Notes under the pieces: generated by a model
Database searches by the model: none
Seen by the model: the letters and a program-made list of their open reading frames with translations, nothing else
What the model was told of the DNA's origin: nothing
Made by a program: the position numbers and the translations under genes
Origin: Nitrospira sp. BO4
Lineage (GTDB): Bacteria; Nitrospirota; Nitrospiria; Nitrospirales; Nitrospiraceae
NCBI GenBank assembly: GCA_030144965.1
Contig: JAMPUU010000012.1
Location: forward strand, 655,996-719,995
DNA length: 64,000 bases
Reading direction: 5' to 3'
Shown here: positions 1 through 9,965 of the stretch, piece by piece
Position numbering within the stretch: position 1 is the stretch's first letter
Layout of the letters: every line of letters begins with the position of its first letter

Positions 1-68
1 CAAACAGAGAGAGCGCGAAAATCCACCGCTTCATACGAGAGCCGCTGTACGGAGAACGCAGATAGTGG

Positions 69-100
69 AAAGGCCCATCCAGACGGCCGGATGGGCCTTT
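69..100. terminator. Bidirectional hairpin terminator
   Basis: A perfect 12-bp inverted repeat (AAAGGCCCATCC at 69-80, GGATGGGCCTTT at 89-100) encloses an 8-nt loop, with A-rich and T-rich flanks on the two sides. It lies 27 bp beyond the stop of the minus-strand PCP_red gene and can terminate that gene as well as a plus-strand transcript entering from the left. Confidence 0.8.
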
Positions 101-126
101 ACGTTGTCCGCTATGAATACATGCTC

Positions 127-861
127 TTACATGAACTTCATGAACTTGTCTTTCGCCTCGTCCATCACTTGAGCGGTGATGGTCGACACCCCACGTTCCT
201 TTGCCAGACGTTCGATCTCTTTTCGGGCCATAGGTCGGATAAAGTCCGGAATGTTTTCGAGCCGCTGTTCGGCCTCCCGTGACCACGTCATGCCGTTGGG
301 AGAATCACTCTTCGAGTCGTCCATGACTTGGAGCGTGATGGTCTTGAACCCGTGCTTGCGCGCGTACGTCTCGACACTGCCTTGGACCATTGGTTTGACA
401 AAGGCAGGCAGCCGATCAAGTTTTTCCTTGGCATCGGGTGTCCAGGTGAACTCGGAAGATTCGGCGTTGGTGCCGTTCTCGGGCTTACCGCCGGCTGTCA
501 GGCCCATCTCAGCTACCATTGCCGAGAACGGACAGCCACTCGCTTTCTCAGGAGCTTTCGCCGGTGACGCTGCTGTCGTGGACACAGCCGGCGCACTCTG
601 AGTTTGCTTGGTTGCGGTGGGAGCCGCTTGACCGTTTCCCGCTAAAGCGCGTAAACCTTCCATAGAGGCCGCCGGCTCTGCCCGCGCTCCCAGTTTCAAC
701 CCCAAGGCATTCATCATGTTCGTTTCGCCGGCATTGGTCACCATCGAAAACTTCGCGTTACAAGACGGACAGGCGAAAAAGACTCCGAGCGAGCCTTCCT
801 CTGGTTTTTCAACCTTTTCGAGCCCCATATAGGTTTCGCAGTTGATGCATACAAATTTCAT
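127..861 (-). CDS. Zinc-ribbon protein with two PCP_red domains
   Basis: The 244-residue product starts with a zinc-ribbon-like region (CINC near residue 5 and CPSC near residue 32). A low-complexity Ala/Pro/Thr linker follows, then two similar units of about 45 residues, each with a W-x-x-[DE]-A-x-x-[KR]-L core and a Q-V-M-D end (about 140-185 and 195-240). These match the PCP_red domain, known as the C-terminal domain of protochlorophyllide reductase subunit B and also found in non-phototrophs. No catalytic subunit is nearby, so a small redox or regulatory role is only inference. The gene is a single minus-strand unit ending at the 69-100 hairpin. Domain call is fairly sure, function unknown. 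Confidence 0.75.
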   Translation of the reverse strand: MKFVCINCETYMGLEKVEKPEEGSLGVFFACPSCNAKFSMVTNAGETNMMNALGLKLGARAEPAASMEGLRALAGNGQAAPTATKQTQSAPAVSTTAASPAKAPEKASGCPFSAMVAEMGLTAGGKPENGTNAESSEFTWTPDAKEKLDRLPAFVKPMVQGSVETYARKHGFKTITLQVMDDSKSDSPNGMTWSREAEQRLENIPDFIRPMARKEIERLAKERGVSTITAQVMDEAKDKFMKFM

Positions 862-1038
862 ATAGACTCCTGTTCCAGCGATCCGCGAAAACTTGCTTCA
901 AGGCTACGCTATCACACGGATTTTCGGTGAGTCAAATTACTGAGAGGCGCGGGAGGAAGGCAGGCAATTCCAAATTCTGGACTGATAAGACTAGGAGGCT
1001 GCCGCAGTATCTCAGGGGGCTCGCGCGGATAGTCGAAT

Positions 1039-2886
1039 CTAGATCGAATACTGGAAGATCGGTTTCGCCCCGATGGCTTGAGCGAGAACACCCCGACGCT
1101 TCAGTTCTTCGAGGATGCGAGCAGTCGCTGCGTCGAAATCCGTGGGGCCGCTGAGGACCACATCGGTATTTGGCGGGGGCTCCTCTTCGGACTTGCTCAT
1201 GTGAACGGCGATGACCGGCGCGGGATGGACAAGGGTCCTGATCGCCTGTGCGGCTTCTCGAAAGGCAAGGCCAAAGGGGTTCGTGGTGGAGACGATGATG
1301 AGGCCGGTGTCGGTGAGGAGTCGCGCCACTTCGCCATAGCGCCGAGCCATTTCCGTCGTTTGTCCCCGCTCTTCTTCACTCAAATCCGCGTCAAGCCCAC
1401 GGCGAAGATTTTCCCCATCCAACAAGTACGCGTGACGCCCATCCGCCACGAGACGGCCTTCGAGCTTTCTGGCCAGGAATGATTTTCCGGTATGCCTCCC
1501 CCCGGTGATCAGAACCACCGCCGCTCGATGACCATACTGTTGCGCACGATCCTCAACCGTCACTTCGCCTTTGACCCAGGCGAAGTCGCGGCGTCTGGCT
1601 TCTTCGCGGAGGAACTCCTGATCGTCGTGGACCAATTCGGTGATGATTCCGCCGCCGGCAATATCGTATTCGTCGACCAGGACGAAACGTCCGGTCGCTT
1701 CGAACGACGCGGACAGATCGAACGCGACCGGAGCTTTTGTGCGCAAGGTCAGTTCTGCCACTTGGTTCTTGTTGATCGTACTGCTGCCCTGTTGCTGGGC
1801 CAGATCCATCGTGTCGATAATCCGATGAATCGAGGCTACTTCGCAGTCCACTTCCTTGGTCGCCACTCGCAAGAGATATTTGCGGCCCTTTTCCAACGGC
1901 CGCTTGCCGAGCCAGAAGAGATTGGCACGAAACGCAGTCGACACTAGGGGCAAGTGTGCCTGAAGTGAGGCAACCTCTCCCCGCTCCACGAAGATCTGTT
2001 CGTCGAGCGTCACCCCGATGGACTGTCCTGCCTGCCCTTCGGTCGGTTGCGGCTCAATATTGAAGGCTTCCACCGTCCGGATCGTGGCCCGCTTATTGGA
2101 CGGCGAGAAGATGAGGTGATCGCCGACCTTCAGGCGTCCAGAGACAATGCGGCCGGTGATGATCCGGCGGGCGTCGAATTTATACACATCCTGCACCGGC
2201 AATCGGAGAGGCTGTTCCGAACGAGCGGCTTCTTTCTGGAACGCGCTGAGCGTTTCCAAAACGGTGGGTCCGCTGTACCATGACATCTGCCCGCTACGAT
2301 TGGCGATGTTGTCGCCGAGCTTGGCGCTTACAGGAATGAACTGCGACGGCACGGCTTTGAACTGTCCCAGGAATTCCCGATATTCCTTCTCGATTCCCTC
2401 AAACACGTCCTGCCGGTACCCGACCAGATCCATCTTGTTGACGACCACAGCAAACTGCCTGACGCCCAGGAGCGACAGCAGGTAGCCGTGCTTCTTCGAC
2501 TGTTCTTTGACTCCTTCCAACGCATCGATGAGCAACAGTGCGGCTTCTGCGCGTGCCGCCCCGGAAATCATGTTCTTGAGGAATTCTTTGTGCCCCGGGG
2601 CGTCGATGATGATGTACTGCCGGCCCTTCCACATAAAAAAGGTGCGGGCTGTGTCGATCGTGATTCCCTGCTCCTGCTCTTCGAGGAAGGCATCAAAGAG
2701 GAACGCGTATTCGAATTCCTTCCCCTGCTGGCGACAGATGGCCTGGACCTTCTCCAGCTTGCCGTCGGGGAGTGAGCCGGTATCGGCGTAGAGTCGGCCC
2801 AGCAAGGTAGACTTGCCATGATCCACATGGCCGACGATCACAATATTGAGATTTTCGGATGGTTTGGTCGTCTCGTTCATGGTCAC
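1039..2886 (-). CDS. cysNC: Bifunctional sulfate adenylyltransferase subunit 1 / APS kinase
   Basis: Fused CysN-CysC (NodQ-like), 615 residues. The N-terminal EF-Tu-like GTPase has GHVDHGKS (about 19-26), DAPGH and NKMD motifs. The C-terminal APS-kinase-like P-loop domain starts near residue 450 (GGRHTGKS, then DGENLR). With CysD it makes APS from sulfate and ATP, driven by GTP hydrolysis; the kinase domain would phosphorylate APS to PAPS. The kinase domain looks shortened and diverged after the P-loop, so its activity is uncertain. The longest frame begins with GTG overlapping the cysD stop; ATG two codons later (2880) is equally possible. It is the last gene of the minus-strand sulfur cluster. 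Confidence 0.9.
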   Translation of the reverse strand: MTMNETTKPSENLNIVIVGHVDHGKSTLLGRLYADTGSLPDGKLEKVQAICRQQGKEFEYAFLFDAFLEEQEQGITIDTARTFFMWKGRQYIIIDAPGHKEFLKNMISGAARAEAALLLIDALEGVKEQSKKHGYLLSLLGVRQFAVVVNKMDLVGYRQDVFEGIEKEYREFLGQFKAVPSQFIPVSAKLGDNIANRSGQMSWYSGPTVLETLSAFQKEAARSEQPLRLPVQDVYKFDARRIITGRIVSGRLKVGDHLIFSPSNKRATIRTVEAFNIEPQPTEGQAGQSIGVTLDEQIFVERGEVASLQAHLPLVSTAFRANLFWLGKRPLEKGRKYLLRVATKEVDCEVASIHRIIDTMDLAQQQGSSTINKNQVAELTLRTKAPVAFDLSASFEATGRFVLVDEYDIAGGGIITELVHDDQEFLREEARRRDFAWVKGEVTVEDRAQQYGHRAAVVLITGGRHTGKSFLARKLEGRLVADGRHAYLLDGENLRRGLDADLSEEERGQTTEMARRYGEVARLLTDTGLIIVSTTNPFGLAFREAAQAIRTLVHPAPVIAVHMSKSEEEPPPNTDVVLSGPTDFDAATARILEELKRRGVLAQAIGAKPIFQYSI

Positions 2887-3680
2887 ATGTACCCATCTTT
2901 GCGCAGCAACTCCATCCCTCGACCTTCGTCCTGCGCCCGGCCCGATCGCTCAGCCACCGTGGTATGTCGGAGCTCTTCGATGATGTCGTCCACGTTCTTG
3001 GCGGTCGATTTGATCGGCGTGGTACAGGGTGCGCAGCCCAGGCTGCGATACCGCGTCCCGTCTCCCTTATCAAGATACAAGTCGATAAACGGAATATTTT
3101 CGAGTTTGATGTACTCCCAGATGTTGATCTCGGTCCAATCGAGGAGCGGATGGATCCGAATATGTGTGCCAGGCGGAAATGTCGTTTTGTATTGATCCCA
3201 GAGCTCCGGCGGTTGATCCCGAAAATCCCAGTCTCCGTGTTTATCACGCGGAGAGAAATAGCGCTCCTTCGCCCGTGTCCCCTCTTCATCGGCACGGACA
3301 CCGAGGATCACGCCGGTGTACCCCTTGTTCTCCAGGAGTTGTTTGAGGCCGTTTGTCTTCAACGCGGTGCAACAGACCACTCGGCCCATCGTATGGTTCA
3401 TGCCCGCCGCCAAGGCTTCCTTGTTTTGACCGACGACCAAATCCAGCCGCCATTCTCGGGCGAGCCGGTCACGGTACTCGATCATCGCCGGAATCTTATA
3501 GCTCGTGTCGACATGGAGGAGCGGAAAGGGCACATGCCCAAAGAATGCCTTGCGGGCAAGCCACAGCAGCACGGTTGAATCCTTGCCCATCGACCAGAGC
3601 ATGGCAAGATTGTTGAAATGCTTATAGGCTTCCCGAAGGATATAGACGCTTTGATCTTCCAGTTGCCGAAGGTGCTTCAT
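2883..3680 (-). CDS. cysD: Sulfate adenylyltransferase subunit 2
   Basis: 265-residue member of the PP-loop ATP pyrophosphatase family, with SMGKDS near residue 31 and the conserved [12 protein letters not shown] and RYRSLGC segments of CysD. It is the catalytic subunit of ATP sulfurylase, forming APS from ATP and sulfate together with the CysN GTPase encoded directly downstream. The two genes overlap by 4 bases, so translational coupling is likely. Length and motifs are typical for the family. Confidence 0.95.
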   Translation of the reverse strand: MKHLRQLEDQSVYILREAYKHFNNLAMLWSMGKDSTVLLWLARKAFFGHVPFPLLHVDTSYKIPAMIEYRDRLAREWRLDLVVGQNKEALAAGMNHTMGRVVCCTALKTNGLKQLLENKGYTGVILGVRADEEGTRAKERYFSPRDKHGDWDFRDQPPELWDQYKTTFPPGTHIRIHPLLDWTEINIWEYIKLENIPFIDLYLDKGDGTRYRSLGCAPCTTPIKSTAKNVDDIIEELRHTTVAERSGRAQDEGRGMELLRKDGYM

Positions 3681-3703
3681 GACTTGTCCTTCTGTCTCTT
3701 GTC

Positions 3704-4744
3704 CTACGCTGCCACCGGCTCTTGCACTAAGTCTTCGAGCTTGCGTGCCGCCGCGCCTCCCTCAATGGCGGCGCGAACCGCCGGGAAACAAGCCGAAAGC
3801 GATTCCCCTTTACCCGACGCGTAGAGCAACATCGCCGCATTCATGAGCACCCACTCTCTCGGTCCACCCGGCACCTGGTTCCGAAGAATGCGCCGCAGCA
3901 GATCGGCCTCTTTGTGCCGCTGATCAGGAGGAAATCCCGCCATCTCCCGCGACGAGGCGAACGCCAATCCAAAGTCCTTCGCGGCTACGCCGAGCGGGGT
4001 GATGCGCTCGTTTCGCAATTCCAGGACTCTCGTGACCATCGATGCGGATAATTCCGGATCACCCTCGACACCGCGGATCACCAACGCTCTTCGACACCCG
4101 AGCATACGCAAGGCTTCAGCGGTCTTTTCGAAATGCGGCGGGTGCGACAATCCGACGACTTGAACCGCCGCGCGGGCCGGATTCAGCAGCCTGGCGATTG
4201 GATGAAAGATGTTTCTGACTCCGAGTTCCTGACGCATCTCTAGAAATCTGAAGATGGGCGGGTGGTACAGCCCGATATCCAGGTAGGCGAATCCTTTTCT
4301 GTTCACATCTTCCGTCACCGTCTTGGGATCGGCATCGACCGGAATCCCCAAGGCTCTCAACACACCTGCACTGCCGGGTCGACCGGGAATACCGTCATAC
4401 CCGTGCATGATGACTGATGCTCCAGCCGCAACGGCAATGATGGATGCAGCAACAATCGCGTGAAATGTGTCCTGTTTCCCGGCATAGGTCGGCACGTCAA
4501 CGAGTGCCAAGTCTTTTGAGACAGCAAGGGGGAGCACATAGTGCCTGGCCGCGGCCGTCAAGGCCGCTAATTCCGTGACGGACTCCATCTTGAAACGCAT
4601 GGCGATGAGAAAGGCCCCAACTTGTGCCGGGGTCGCCTCTCCCTCGATCAACGCCTTCATCGCCTGCTTACACTCATCCCAGGTGAGGTCCTTGGAAACT
4701 TTTGGACCCTTTGCAATCTTGGTAAGGAGATCTTGAAACGGCAT
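3704..4744 (-). CDS. Anthranilate phosphoribosyltransferase-like protein (TrpD2 type)
   Basis: 346 residues with the glycosyltransferase family 3 fold of TrpD. A helical N-terminal domain ([16 protein letters not shown] near 35-50) is followed by the phosphoribosyl-binding region (YAGKQDTFH, later GVEGDPEL). It sits between cysH and cysD. The family (TrpD2/YbiB) is related to TrpD, but known members do not act in tryptophan synthesis and some bind nucleic acid. The location inside a sulfur cluster suggests co-expression, not a proven sulfur role. Its start lies directly after the cysH stop. Confidence 0.75.
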   Translation of the reverse strand: MPFQDLLTKIAKGPKVSKDLTWDECKQAMKALIEGEATPAQVGAFLIAMRFKMESVTELAALTAAARHYVLPLAVSKDLALVDVPTYAGKQDTFHAIVAASIIAVAAGASVIMHGYDGIPGRPGSAGVLRALGIPVDADPKTVTEDVNRKGFAYLDIGLYHPPIFRFLEMRQELGVRNIFHPIARLLNPARAAVQVVGLSHPPHFEKTAEALRMLGCRRALVIRGVEGDPELSASMVTRVLELRNERITPLGVAAKDFGLAFASSREMAGFPPDQRHKEADLLRRILRNQVPGGPREWVLMNAAMLLYASGKGESLSACFPAVRAAIEGGAAARKLEDLVQEPVAA

Positions 4745-4745
4745 G

Positions 4746-5462
4746 TTATGACTTGTGCAGGCCGCACTCGGTTTTTGTAAAGTTTTTCCAACGGCCAGCC
4801 CGCGGATCGTCGCCAGGCGCTACAGGAGCGGTGCAGTAGGTGCAACCGATGCTGGGATAGTTCTGATCATGCAGCGGGTTGTATGGGATTTCGTAGACCT
4901 TGATGTAGGTCCAGATGTCCGCCCAGGTCCATCGAGCCAACGGGTTGATTTTGACCAACTCGAATTTCTGATCCCACTCGATTAAGCCGGCATTCGCTCG
5001 GGACGGCGCCTGGTCCCGCCTGATTCCGGTTATCCATGCCTCATACCCTTGTAGCACACGGGCCAGTGGTTCGACCTTGCGCAACCGGCAGCACTGGTCA
5101 GGGTCTCGTGTCCACAGCGCGTCACCGTAGCTCTCCGCTTGTTGTTGTGGAGTCAGCAACGACTTCACCTGGATAACCTGCGCGGATTGAAGTCCGTATC
5201 GCTCGATCACGCGATCCCGTGTGGCATAGGTTTCGGGAAACAAGAAATCGGTATCGAGGTAGAACAACGGCACCGAGGGATCGATGCGGTGCACCATATC
5301 GACCAGGATCACATCTTCCGCTCCAAAGCTGCAGGCGAGAATAATTTTCTGCGCATATCGTTCGATAGCAGCCGCCAGCACGTCTTGGGGCTGCTTCGTC
5401 TCGAAAGTCGTACCCCAGGTTTGGAGTTCCGCAATGAATTCGGAATGCCCATTCCCAACCAT
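4746..5462 (-). CDS. cysH: Adenylylsulfate (APS) reductase
   Basis: 238 residues of the PAPS/APS reductase family: PP-loop-like segment SFGAEDV near residue 46, an R-R-D-Q region, and a C-terminal ECGLH catalytic tail. Two cysteine pairs (CC in DPDQCC and CTYC) are the [4Fe-4S] ligands that mark the APS-reducing type. The substrate is therefore probably APS and the product sulfite, which feeds the siroheme reductase encoded upstream. It lies 17 bp after that gene in the same direction. Confidence 0.9.
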   Translation of the reverse strand: MVGNGHSEFIAELQTWGTTFETKQPQDVLAAAIERYAQKIILACSFGAEDVILVDMVHRIDPSVPLFYLDTDFLFPETYATRDRVIERYGLQSAQVIQVKSLLTPQQQAESYGDALWTRDPDQCCRLRKVEPLARVLQGYEAWITGIRRDQAPSRANAGLIEWDQKFELVKINPLARWTWADIWTYIKVYEIPYNPLHDQNYPSIGCTYCTAPVAPGDDPRAGRWKNFTKTECGLHKS

Positions 5463-5479
5463 AAGGAAATCAGACCCCT

Positions 5480-7963
5480 TTATCCTTCGACCTTCTCGAC
5501 CAGGATCCGATAATGCGACGCTTCCGGTTCCAGCGCCTCTTGGATCAGCACCTTATGCCCCTCATTCTTGAGGCTCATTGGTACGTTCTTGATCGGCTCA
5601 CCCGCATCGAGCCACACTTCAAGCTTCTCACCTGCGTCCATCATTTCAAGCTTGAGCTTGGTCTTCACAAAGTTCATCGGACAGGCGACGCCACGTAGAT
5701 CGTACACCGGAGCGCCGGTTGGAATTGGAACAGCCGGTTTGGTCTCAGTCGGTGCCGGCAAGACCGGAGGTTTCTCTTCCTTCGCAGCCGACAACTTGAG
5801 ATCCTTTCCCATTTGATCCGTCGCCGCGCGACAAGCATCGACGAACGTCTTGGCGAACGCCATTTTTTCACGCGCCGATTCAGCCGATGTCTCCTTCGGA
5901 CCTAGATCACCGACCTTCTTGTTGAGGTCTCGATAGATGGACGGCACGACTCCCTTTTGGGCAATCCTACTGTCGAATTCACTGAATGTCTCGGAGTCCG
6001 TCGATGGCTCCAGGCCTTCGGTCACCAGGAGAGCCTTGGCTGCTGCCAATACTGCCCTGTAGGACTTGTTCACAGACACGGAATATTGATGCTTCTCAAC
6101 CAGCAGTTTCCCTTGATAGAGTTCCTGGTCGGCTTCTAGGATGCCGTTTTCGATCATCTCAAGTGCACCGCCGGCACATTCACCGGGGCCGAGATCTTCA
6201 AGGATAAATTCTTCTTCCCCTTCCCAGTCGTAATAGAACGTGGGGTCTTCCTGATAGGACGGCACGATGGTGTAGGGAATCAACTCGTCCTTCAGTTTGC
6301 TCTTCCCCGCTCGGGTGATGAACTTGGGCAAACTCTCGTTCGGTTGTCGATCGCGCCGGTACACATCGATGAGATGAGAGATGGCCGCCGGGACTGCCTT
6401 CGCGGGCAACTTCACGGTCATTTGACCGATCTTGGCGGTGCCGTTTACCGAGCCACCGAGATGCAATTCATAGTGCGGCGCGACGTGATCGCCGAGTCGC
6501 TTTCCGACTCCATGCAGCCCGATCGTCGAAATGTGATGCTGCGCGCAGGAGTTATGGCATCCGCTGATCTTCACGCTCACATCCTGGAGGTCTTCCGGAA
6601 CACGGCCGGCTGGAAACACCTCAGCCAGAGCTCGTGCGAGGCCTTTCGATGATGTGATACCCAAACCGCAGGTATCGGTTCCGGGACAGGCAATAATGTC
6701 TTCCACCAGTTCAGCGCCGGGATCCGCCAGGCCGCGGGAGGCCAGATCGTCGTAGAGATGTGAGGTCAGATCTGCGGGAACCCATCGGATCACCAGATTC
6801 TGGTTGATAGTGGTGCGCAGATTGCCGTTCGAATACCGTTCGGCCAGATCTGCGACGAATACCATCTGTTCGGCCGTGATATCTCCCATGAACAATTTGA
6901 TGGCCGCCGTGACATACCCATCCTGTTTCTGTTTCACAACGTTGGTTCGTTTCCACATCTCAAAGGGCGTCTCGCGGTCGATCGAGTGGGCCCCATTGCC
7001 ATTTCCGTTTCCATTGGCCGTGCCGTTGCGGCTCGGCATGATGAGAGGCGGAGGTTCATCCGGATGCTGAAGTAGGGTCAACGGCTCGTTCCTGGGAAGC
7101 GCATATCCCATCGCGACGTAGGCGGCCTCCCAACGTCTTTTGAATTCCTCAAAGCCCAGTTTGTCGATCACGAACTTCATACGGGCTTTGTTTCGATTTT
7201 TTCGATTGCCGAGGGTATCGAAGACTTTAATGATGGCTTCGATGCTGGGAATCAGCTCCTCCATTGGAGTAAATTCTCGGAGAAGTTGGGCGACCCGCGG
7301 AGCAGAGCCTAAGCCCCCGCCGGCTACCATCCGAAATCCGATCACCCCGTCCGCTCGTCTGACCGCGAGTAACCCGATATCGTGAATGGGCGTGAGGGCG
7401 CAATCGTGCTTGCAACCGGAAAAGGCGATCTTAAACTTGCGAGGCAAGCTTTGATTCAAGGGATTGCGCAGCAAGTGATAGGCCACGGTCTTCGCGTACG
7501 GAGTGACATCGAACACTTCGCCTTGGCATACACCGGCCAGATGGCAAGCCGTGACGTTCCTCACGGTATTGGCGCAGGCTTCCCTGGTGGTCAGCCCGAC
7601 TTCGGCCAATCCTCGCATGATGGTTGGCACATCCTTCAGTTCCACGAAATGCATCTGAATGTCTTGTCTCGTCGTCACATGACCGACTCCGGTGGCATAG
7701 CGATCGGCGAGTTCCGCCACCCGACGGAGCTGATTCGCGGTAATGCCGCCAAAGGGAATTTTAATGCGTACCATCTGCACGCCAGGTTGACGCTGGCCAT
7801 AAATGCCGTATTGGAGACGAAAGGGCTTAAACAGATCTGTGGAGACGTCTCCGGCCAATGTCCGTAGCGCTTCAGCCTCGAATGTTTCGATTTCCTCCCG
7901 GATCGCAGACGGGATCGGATTCGTCACAATCGTAGGGATGCTGAGGGATTCAACCTGGTTCAT
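5480..7963 (-). CDS. Siroheme nitrite/sulfite reductase fused to a TusA-like domain
   Basis: 827 residues. The first ~560 are a complete two-repeat siroheme/[4Fe-4S] reductase with cluster ligands in CPGTDTCGLG and SGCHNSCAQH. Next is a Gly/Asn-containing and helical linker region including a HEPN-like stretch (about 590-720), then a Pro-rich spacer. The C-terminus is a TusA/SirA-like domain (LRGVACPMNFVKTKL, CP motif near residue 757). Next to cysH, cysD and cysNC the likely reaction is sulfite to sulfide; a nitrite role cannot be excluded. The TusA cysteine could hold or pass on the reduced sulfur, which is inference. The start has a strong AAGGAG ribosome site. Confidence 0.85.
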   Translation of the reverse strand: MNQVESLSIPTIVTNPIPSAIREEIETFEAEALRTLAGDVSTDLFKPFRLQYGIYGQRQPGVQMVRIKIPFGGITANQLRRVAELADRYATGVGHVTTRQDIQMHFVELKDVPTIMRGLAEVGLTTREACANTVRNVTACHLAGVCQGEVFDVTPYAKTVAYHLLRNPLNQSLPRKFKIAFSGCKHDCALTPIHDIGLLAVRRADGVIGFRMVAGGGLGSAPRVAQLLREFTPMEELIPSIEAIIKVFDTLGNRKNRNKARMKFVIDKLGFEEFKRRWEAAYVAMGYALPRNEPLTLLQHPDEPPPLIMPSRNGTANGNGNGNGAHSIDRETPFEMWKRTNVVKQKQDGYVTAAIKLFMGDITAEQMVFVADLAERYSNGNLRTTINQNLVIRWVPADLTSHLYDDLASRGLADPGAELVEDIIACPGTDTCGLGITSSKGLARALAEVFPAGRVPEDLQDVSVKISGCHNSCAQHHISTIGLHGVGKRLGDHVAPHYELHLGGSVNGTAKIGQMTVKLPAKAVPAAISHLIDVYRRDRQPNESLPKFITRAGKSKLKDELIPYTIVPSYQEDPTFYYDWEGEEEFILEDLGPGECAGGALEMIENGILEADQELYQGKLLVEKHQYSVSVNKSYRAVLAAAKALLVTEGLEPSTDSETFSEFDSRIAQKGVVPSIYRDLNKKVGDLGPKETSAESAREKMAFAKTFVDACRAATDQMGKDLKLSAAKEEKPPVLPAPTETKPAVPIPTGAPVYDLRGVACPMNFVKTKLKLEMMDAGEKLEVWLDAGEPIKNVPMSLKNEGHKVLIQEALEPEASHYRILVEKVEG

Positions 7964-8003
7964 CTTTATCTCCTTGCCTCATCAGAAAGCAGCCTTCGCA
8001 TCA

Positions 8004-8453
8004 TCAGATGTGGTACATGGGGTTACGTTGAGCGTCAATCGTCCGTTGACGCGTCGCCAATTGCTCGATCGTGATGCCCTCAAGGACTTTCCGTTCCGCT
8101 TGTTGCACTTGATCCCAAACATCGCCGAGCAGAAGTTCGGGCTTTGCCGCATGCCGATCGCGTGTTCGCAGACCAACACTTGATCGCTGGAAGACTGGCC
8201 CCTCCAACGCTTCGAAGATATCCGCAATCGACATGGCCGCTGGCTCATGTGTCAGGAGATACCCCCCTTGAGCGCCTCGGTGGCTTTCTACTAAGCCAGC
8301 ATTCTTCAGCGTATGGAGGACCTGCTCAAGAAAGCGGACCGGAATCCCTTGCCGTCTCGCGATGGTTCGCGCTTGAATGGGAGATTCTTTCGCATTGATC
8401 GCAAGGTCAACTGCAGCCATAATTCCATACGTTGCACGTTTCGACACGTTCAT
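8004..8453 (-). CDS. Rrf2-family transcriptional regulator
   Basis: 149 residues with the Rrf2 winged helix at the N-terminus (MNVSKRATYGIMAAVDLA, then FLEQVLHTLKNAGLVES and the wing GAQGGYLL). The cysteine cluster of IscR/NsrR is absent, so it resembles the cluster-free CymR type, which controls sulfur metabolism in other bacteria. It lies 40 bp upstream of the siroheme reductase on the same strand and probably heads the sulfur operon. An inverted repeat just upstream (8462-8475) is a candidate operator for autoregulation. Confidence 0.85.
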   Translation of the reverse strand: MNVSKRATYGIMAAVDLAINAKESPIQARTIARRQGIPVRFLEQVLHTLKNAGLVESHRGAQGGYLLTHEPAAMSIADIFEALEGPVFQRSSVGLRTRDRHAAKPELLLGDVWDQVQQAERKVLEGITIEQLATRQRTIDAQRNPMYHI

Positions 8454-8461
8454 TCTTCATT

Positions 8462-8475
8462 ATTCCGGTAGGAAT
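8462..8475. promoter_or_regulatory. Candidate Rrf2 operator
   Basis: Inverted repeat ATTCC-GGTA-GGAAT, 9 bp upstream of the Rrf2 gene start. Rrf2 proteins commonly bind AT-rich dyads with GGAAT-like half sites near their own promoters. Only the dyad is seen; binding is inference. Confidence 0.4.
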
Positions 8476-8752
8476 TCTGCAATGATCTATACCTGCTCAC
8501 GGCACAGTCTGTCAAGATCGACGCCGACGCATACGTAGTTCCAATGCACCTCTTCCCGAATATTCAGGCTGTATAATTTGTCGTCAAAACCTATTCCCCG
8601 TACAAAACCAGAAATCATTCCACGGATCGTCCGTTTTATACCGGCAAAGGCATGAGGGAAGCTGCTTGGCAGGCAGCCATGCCCCGTAAAATCAGATTGA
8701 CATCGTGTACGCCCTACGCAATAATCCGCCCTCTTCTTCGCGTGGTGCCTTC

Positions 8753-9340
8753 ATGCCAGTGCCGTCATCCGGATATACTATTCTTTTGCTTACGACCGAT
8801 GCGGCTGTACAGGCACAGGTCAGACAGATATTTAAGGATGCTTCCATTTCCGTCGCTCGGGACATCACAACGCTTCAGAAGGAAGTGTCACGGCATCAGT
8901 TCGATGTGGTCGTCGTGGAGTCGCGAAGCGGACAAGAGCCGGCGAGCGCGCTTCAGGATCACCTTGACGCATCTCACACACTTTTTATCCATGGCTCGCG
9001 TGCTGCCCTGCGAAAGACGCTGAAAATGGTCCAGCTGATGAATTCACCGAGCAGTCTGCATCAGAGCAAACCTCGCGATGGGTCCCTGGAGAGTTACTTG
9101 GAGGTGAAAATGGCGGAATTCGTGAAAGGGATGCGGAATGGATCGGCCAGAAATCTTCATCCGATCCTGATTTCTGCCGTGGAACGCCCACTCATTACTT
9201 CGGCTCTCCGGGAAACGCGAGGTAATCAGATACAAGCAGCTGAACTGTTGGGACTCAACCGCAATACGTTGCGAAAAAAGATCGTTGAGCTGCATATCCC
9301 CCTGAAACAGACGAAAATGAAAACGAATCGGAATGCTTGA
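8753..9340 (+). CDS. Fis-type DNA-binding regulator with receiver-like N-terminus
   Basis: About 195 residues. The N-terminal half reads like a degenerate receiver domain (YTILLLTTD start, FDVVVVESR in place of the phospho-acceptor strand). The C-terminal ~45 residues are a Fis/NtrC-type helix-turn-helix (ALRETRGNQIQAAELLGLNR, then NTLRKKI). There is no AAA+ domain, so it is not a sigma-54 activator. A longer GTG start at 8705 is possible; the ATG at 8753 fits the domain boundary better. It stands alone upstream of the HU gene. Confidence 0.75.
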   Translation: MPVPSSGYTILLLTTDAAVQAQVRQIFKDASISVARDITTLQKEVSRHQFDVVVVESRSGQEPASALQDHLDASHTLFIHGSRAALRKTLKMVQLMNSPSSLHQSKPRDGSLESYLEVKMAEFVKGMRNGSARNLHPILISAVERPLITSALRETRGNQIQAAELLGLNRNTLRKKIVELHIPLKQTKMKTNRNA

Positions 9341-9412
9341 ACAGATGTGTCAGCGAAGTGCCGCTGGAATCACGTTCCATATTTCTCTCAACACTCATTA
9401 AGGAGGGACACC

Positions 9413-9685
9413 ATGACAAAGGAAGAGCTGATCGCCAAGATGGCCGCTTCGGCGGGAATCACCAAAGTTGCGGCGGGAACTGCCCTTCAAGCTTTTACCG
9501 GAGCGGTCACTTCCTCGCTGAAAAAGGGGCAGCGCGTCTCCCTTGTCAATTTTGGCACCTTTACGATCTCAAAGCGGAAAGCTCGAATGGGAAGAAACCC
9601 ACGAACCGGCGAATCACTCCGAATTCCAGCGGCGAAGGTCCCGAAGTTTTCAGCCGGGAAAGAGCTTCGTTCTGCCGTGAAGTAA
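9413..9685 (+). CDS. HU-family DNA-binding protein
   Basis: 90 residues covering the whole bacterial histone-like fold: N-terminal helices (MTKEELIAKMAASAGIT), VSLVNFGTF and the conserved GRNPRTGE arm motif. It bends DNA and helps organise the nucleoid. The ATG follows a strong AAGGAGG at 9400-9406. A longer frame from 9347 lacks homology at its N-terminus. A strong terminator follows. Confidence 0.95.
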   Translation: MTKEELIAKMAASAGITKVAAGTALQAFTGAVTSSLKKGQRVSLVNFGTFTISKRKARMGRNPRTGESLRIPAAKVPKFSAGKELRSAVK

Positions 9686-9716
9686 TATTCGTCGACCGAA
9701 GAGTGCCCAACGGTCA

Positions 9717-9770
9717 AAAAAGAGAAGGGAGCGTTTCCTCTAGAAGGAATGCTCCCTTCTCTTTCGTTTT
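9717..9770 (+). terminator. Intrinsic terminator after HU
   Basis: AGAGAAGGGAGC pairs with GCTCCCTTCTCT around an 18-nt loop, followed by a T-rich tract (TTTCGTTTTC). It begins about 30 bp after the HU stop. Confidence 0.85.
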
Positions 9771-9814
9771 CTTGACACTGTAAGCGAGGCTATATTAGCA
9801 TGCCTCCTCTTGAT

Positions 9815-9889
9815 AGGCGCGTAGCTCAGGGGGAGAGCGCTACCTTGACACGGTAGAGGTCGACGGTTCAAGACCGTCCGCGCCTACCA
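9815..9889 (+). tRNA. tRNA-Val(GAC)
   Basis: 75-nt cloverleaf. Acceptor arm AGGCGCG pairs with CGCGCCT. The anticodon stem CTACC/GGTAG encloses loop TTGACAC with anticodon GAC. The T arm has GGTTCAAGACC, and CCA is encoded. A hairpin terminator follows directly. Confidence 0.95.
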
Positions 9890-9898
9890 TTCAAGCCG

Positions 9899-9935
9899 AG
9901 GCACTGCCTCTAAGAGGCACGGTGCCTTTGTTGTT
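9899..9935 (+). terminator. Intrinsic terminator after tRNA-Val
   Basis: GAGGCACTGCCTC-TAA-GAGGCACGGTGCCT forms a long stem with few mismatches, followed by TTTGTTGTTTC. It starts about 10 bp after the tRNA. Confidence 0.75.
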
Positions 9936-9965
9936 TCTTATGCCGGCGATCAGTTTCATAAGAGT

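Noticed and set aside
2859..3578. Plus-strand frame opposite cysD
   Set aside because: Shadow of a highly conserved gene; no ribosome site.
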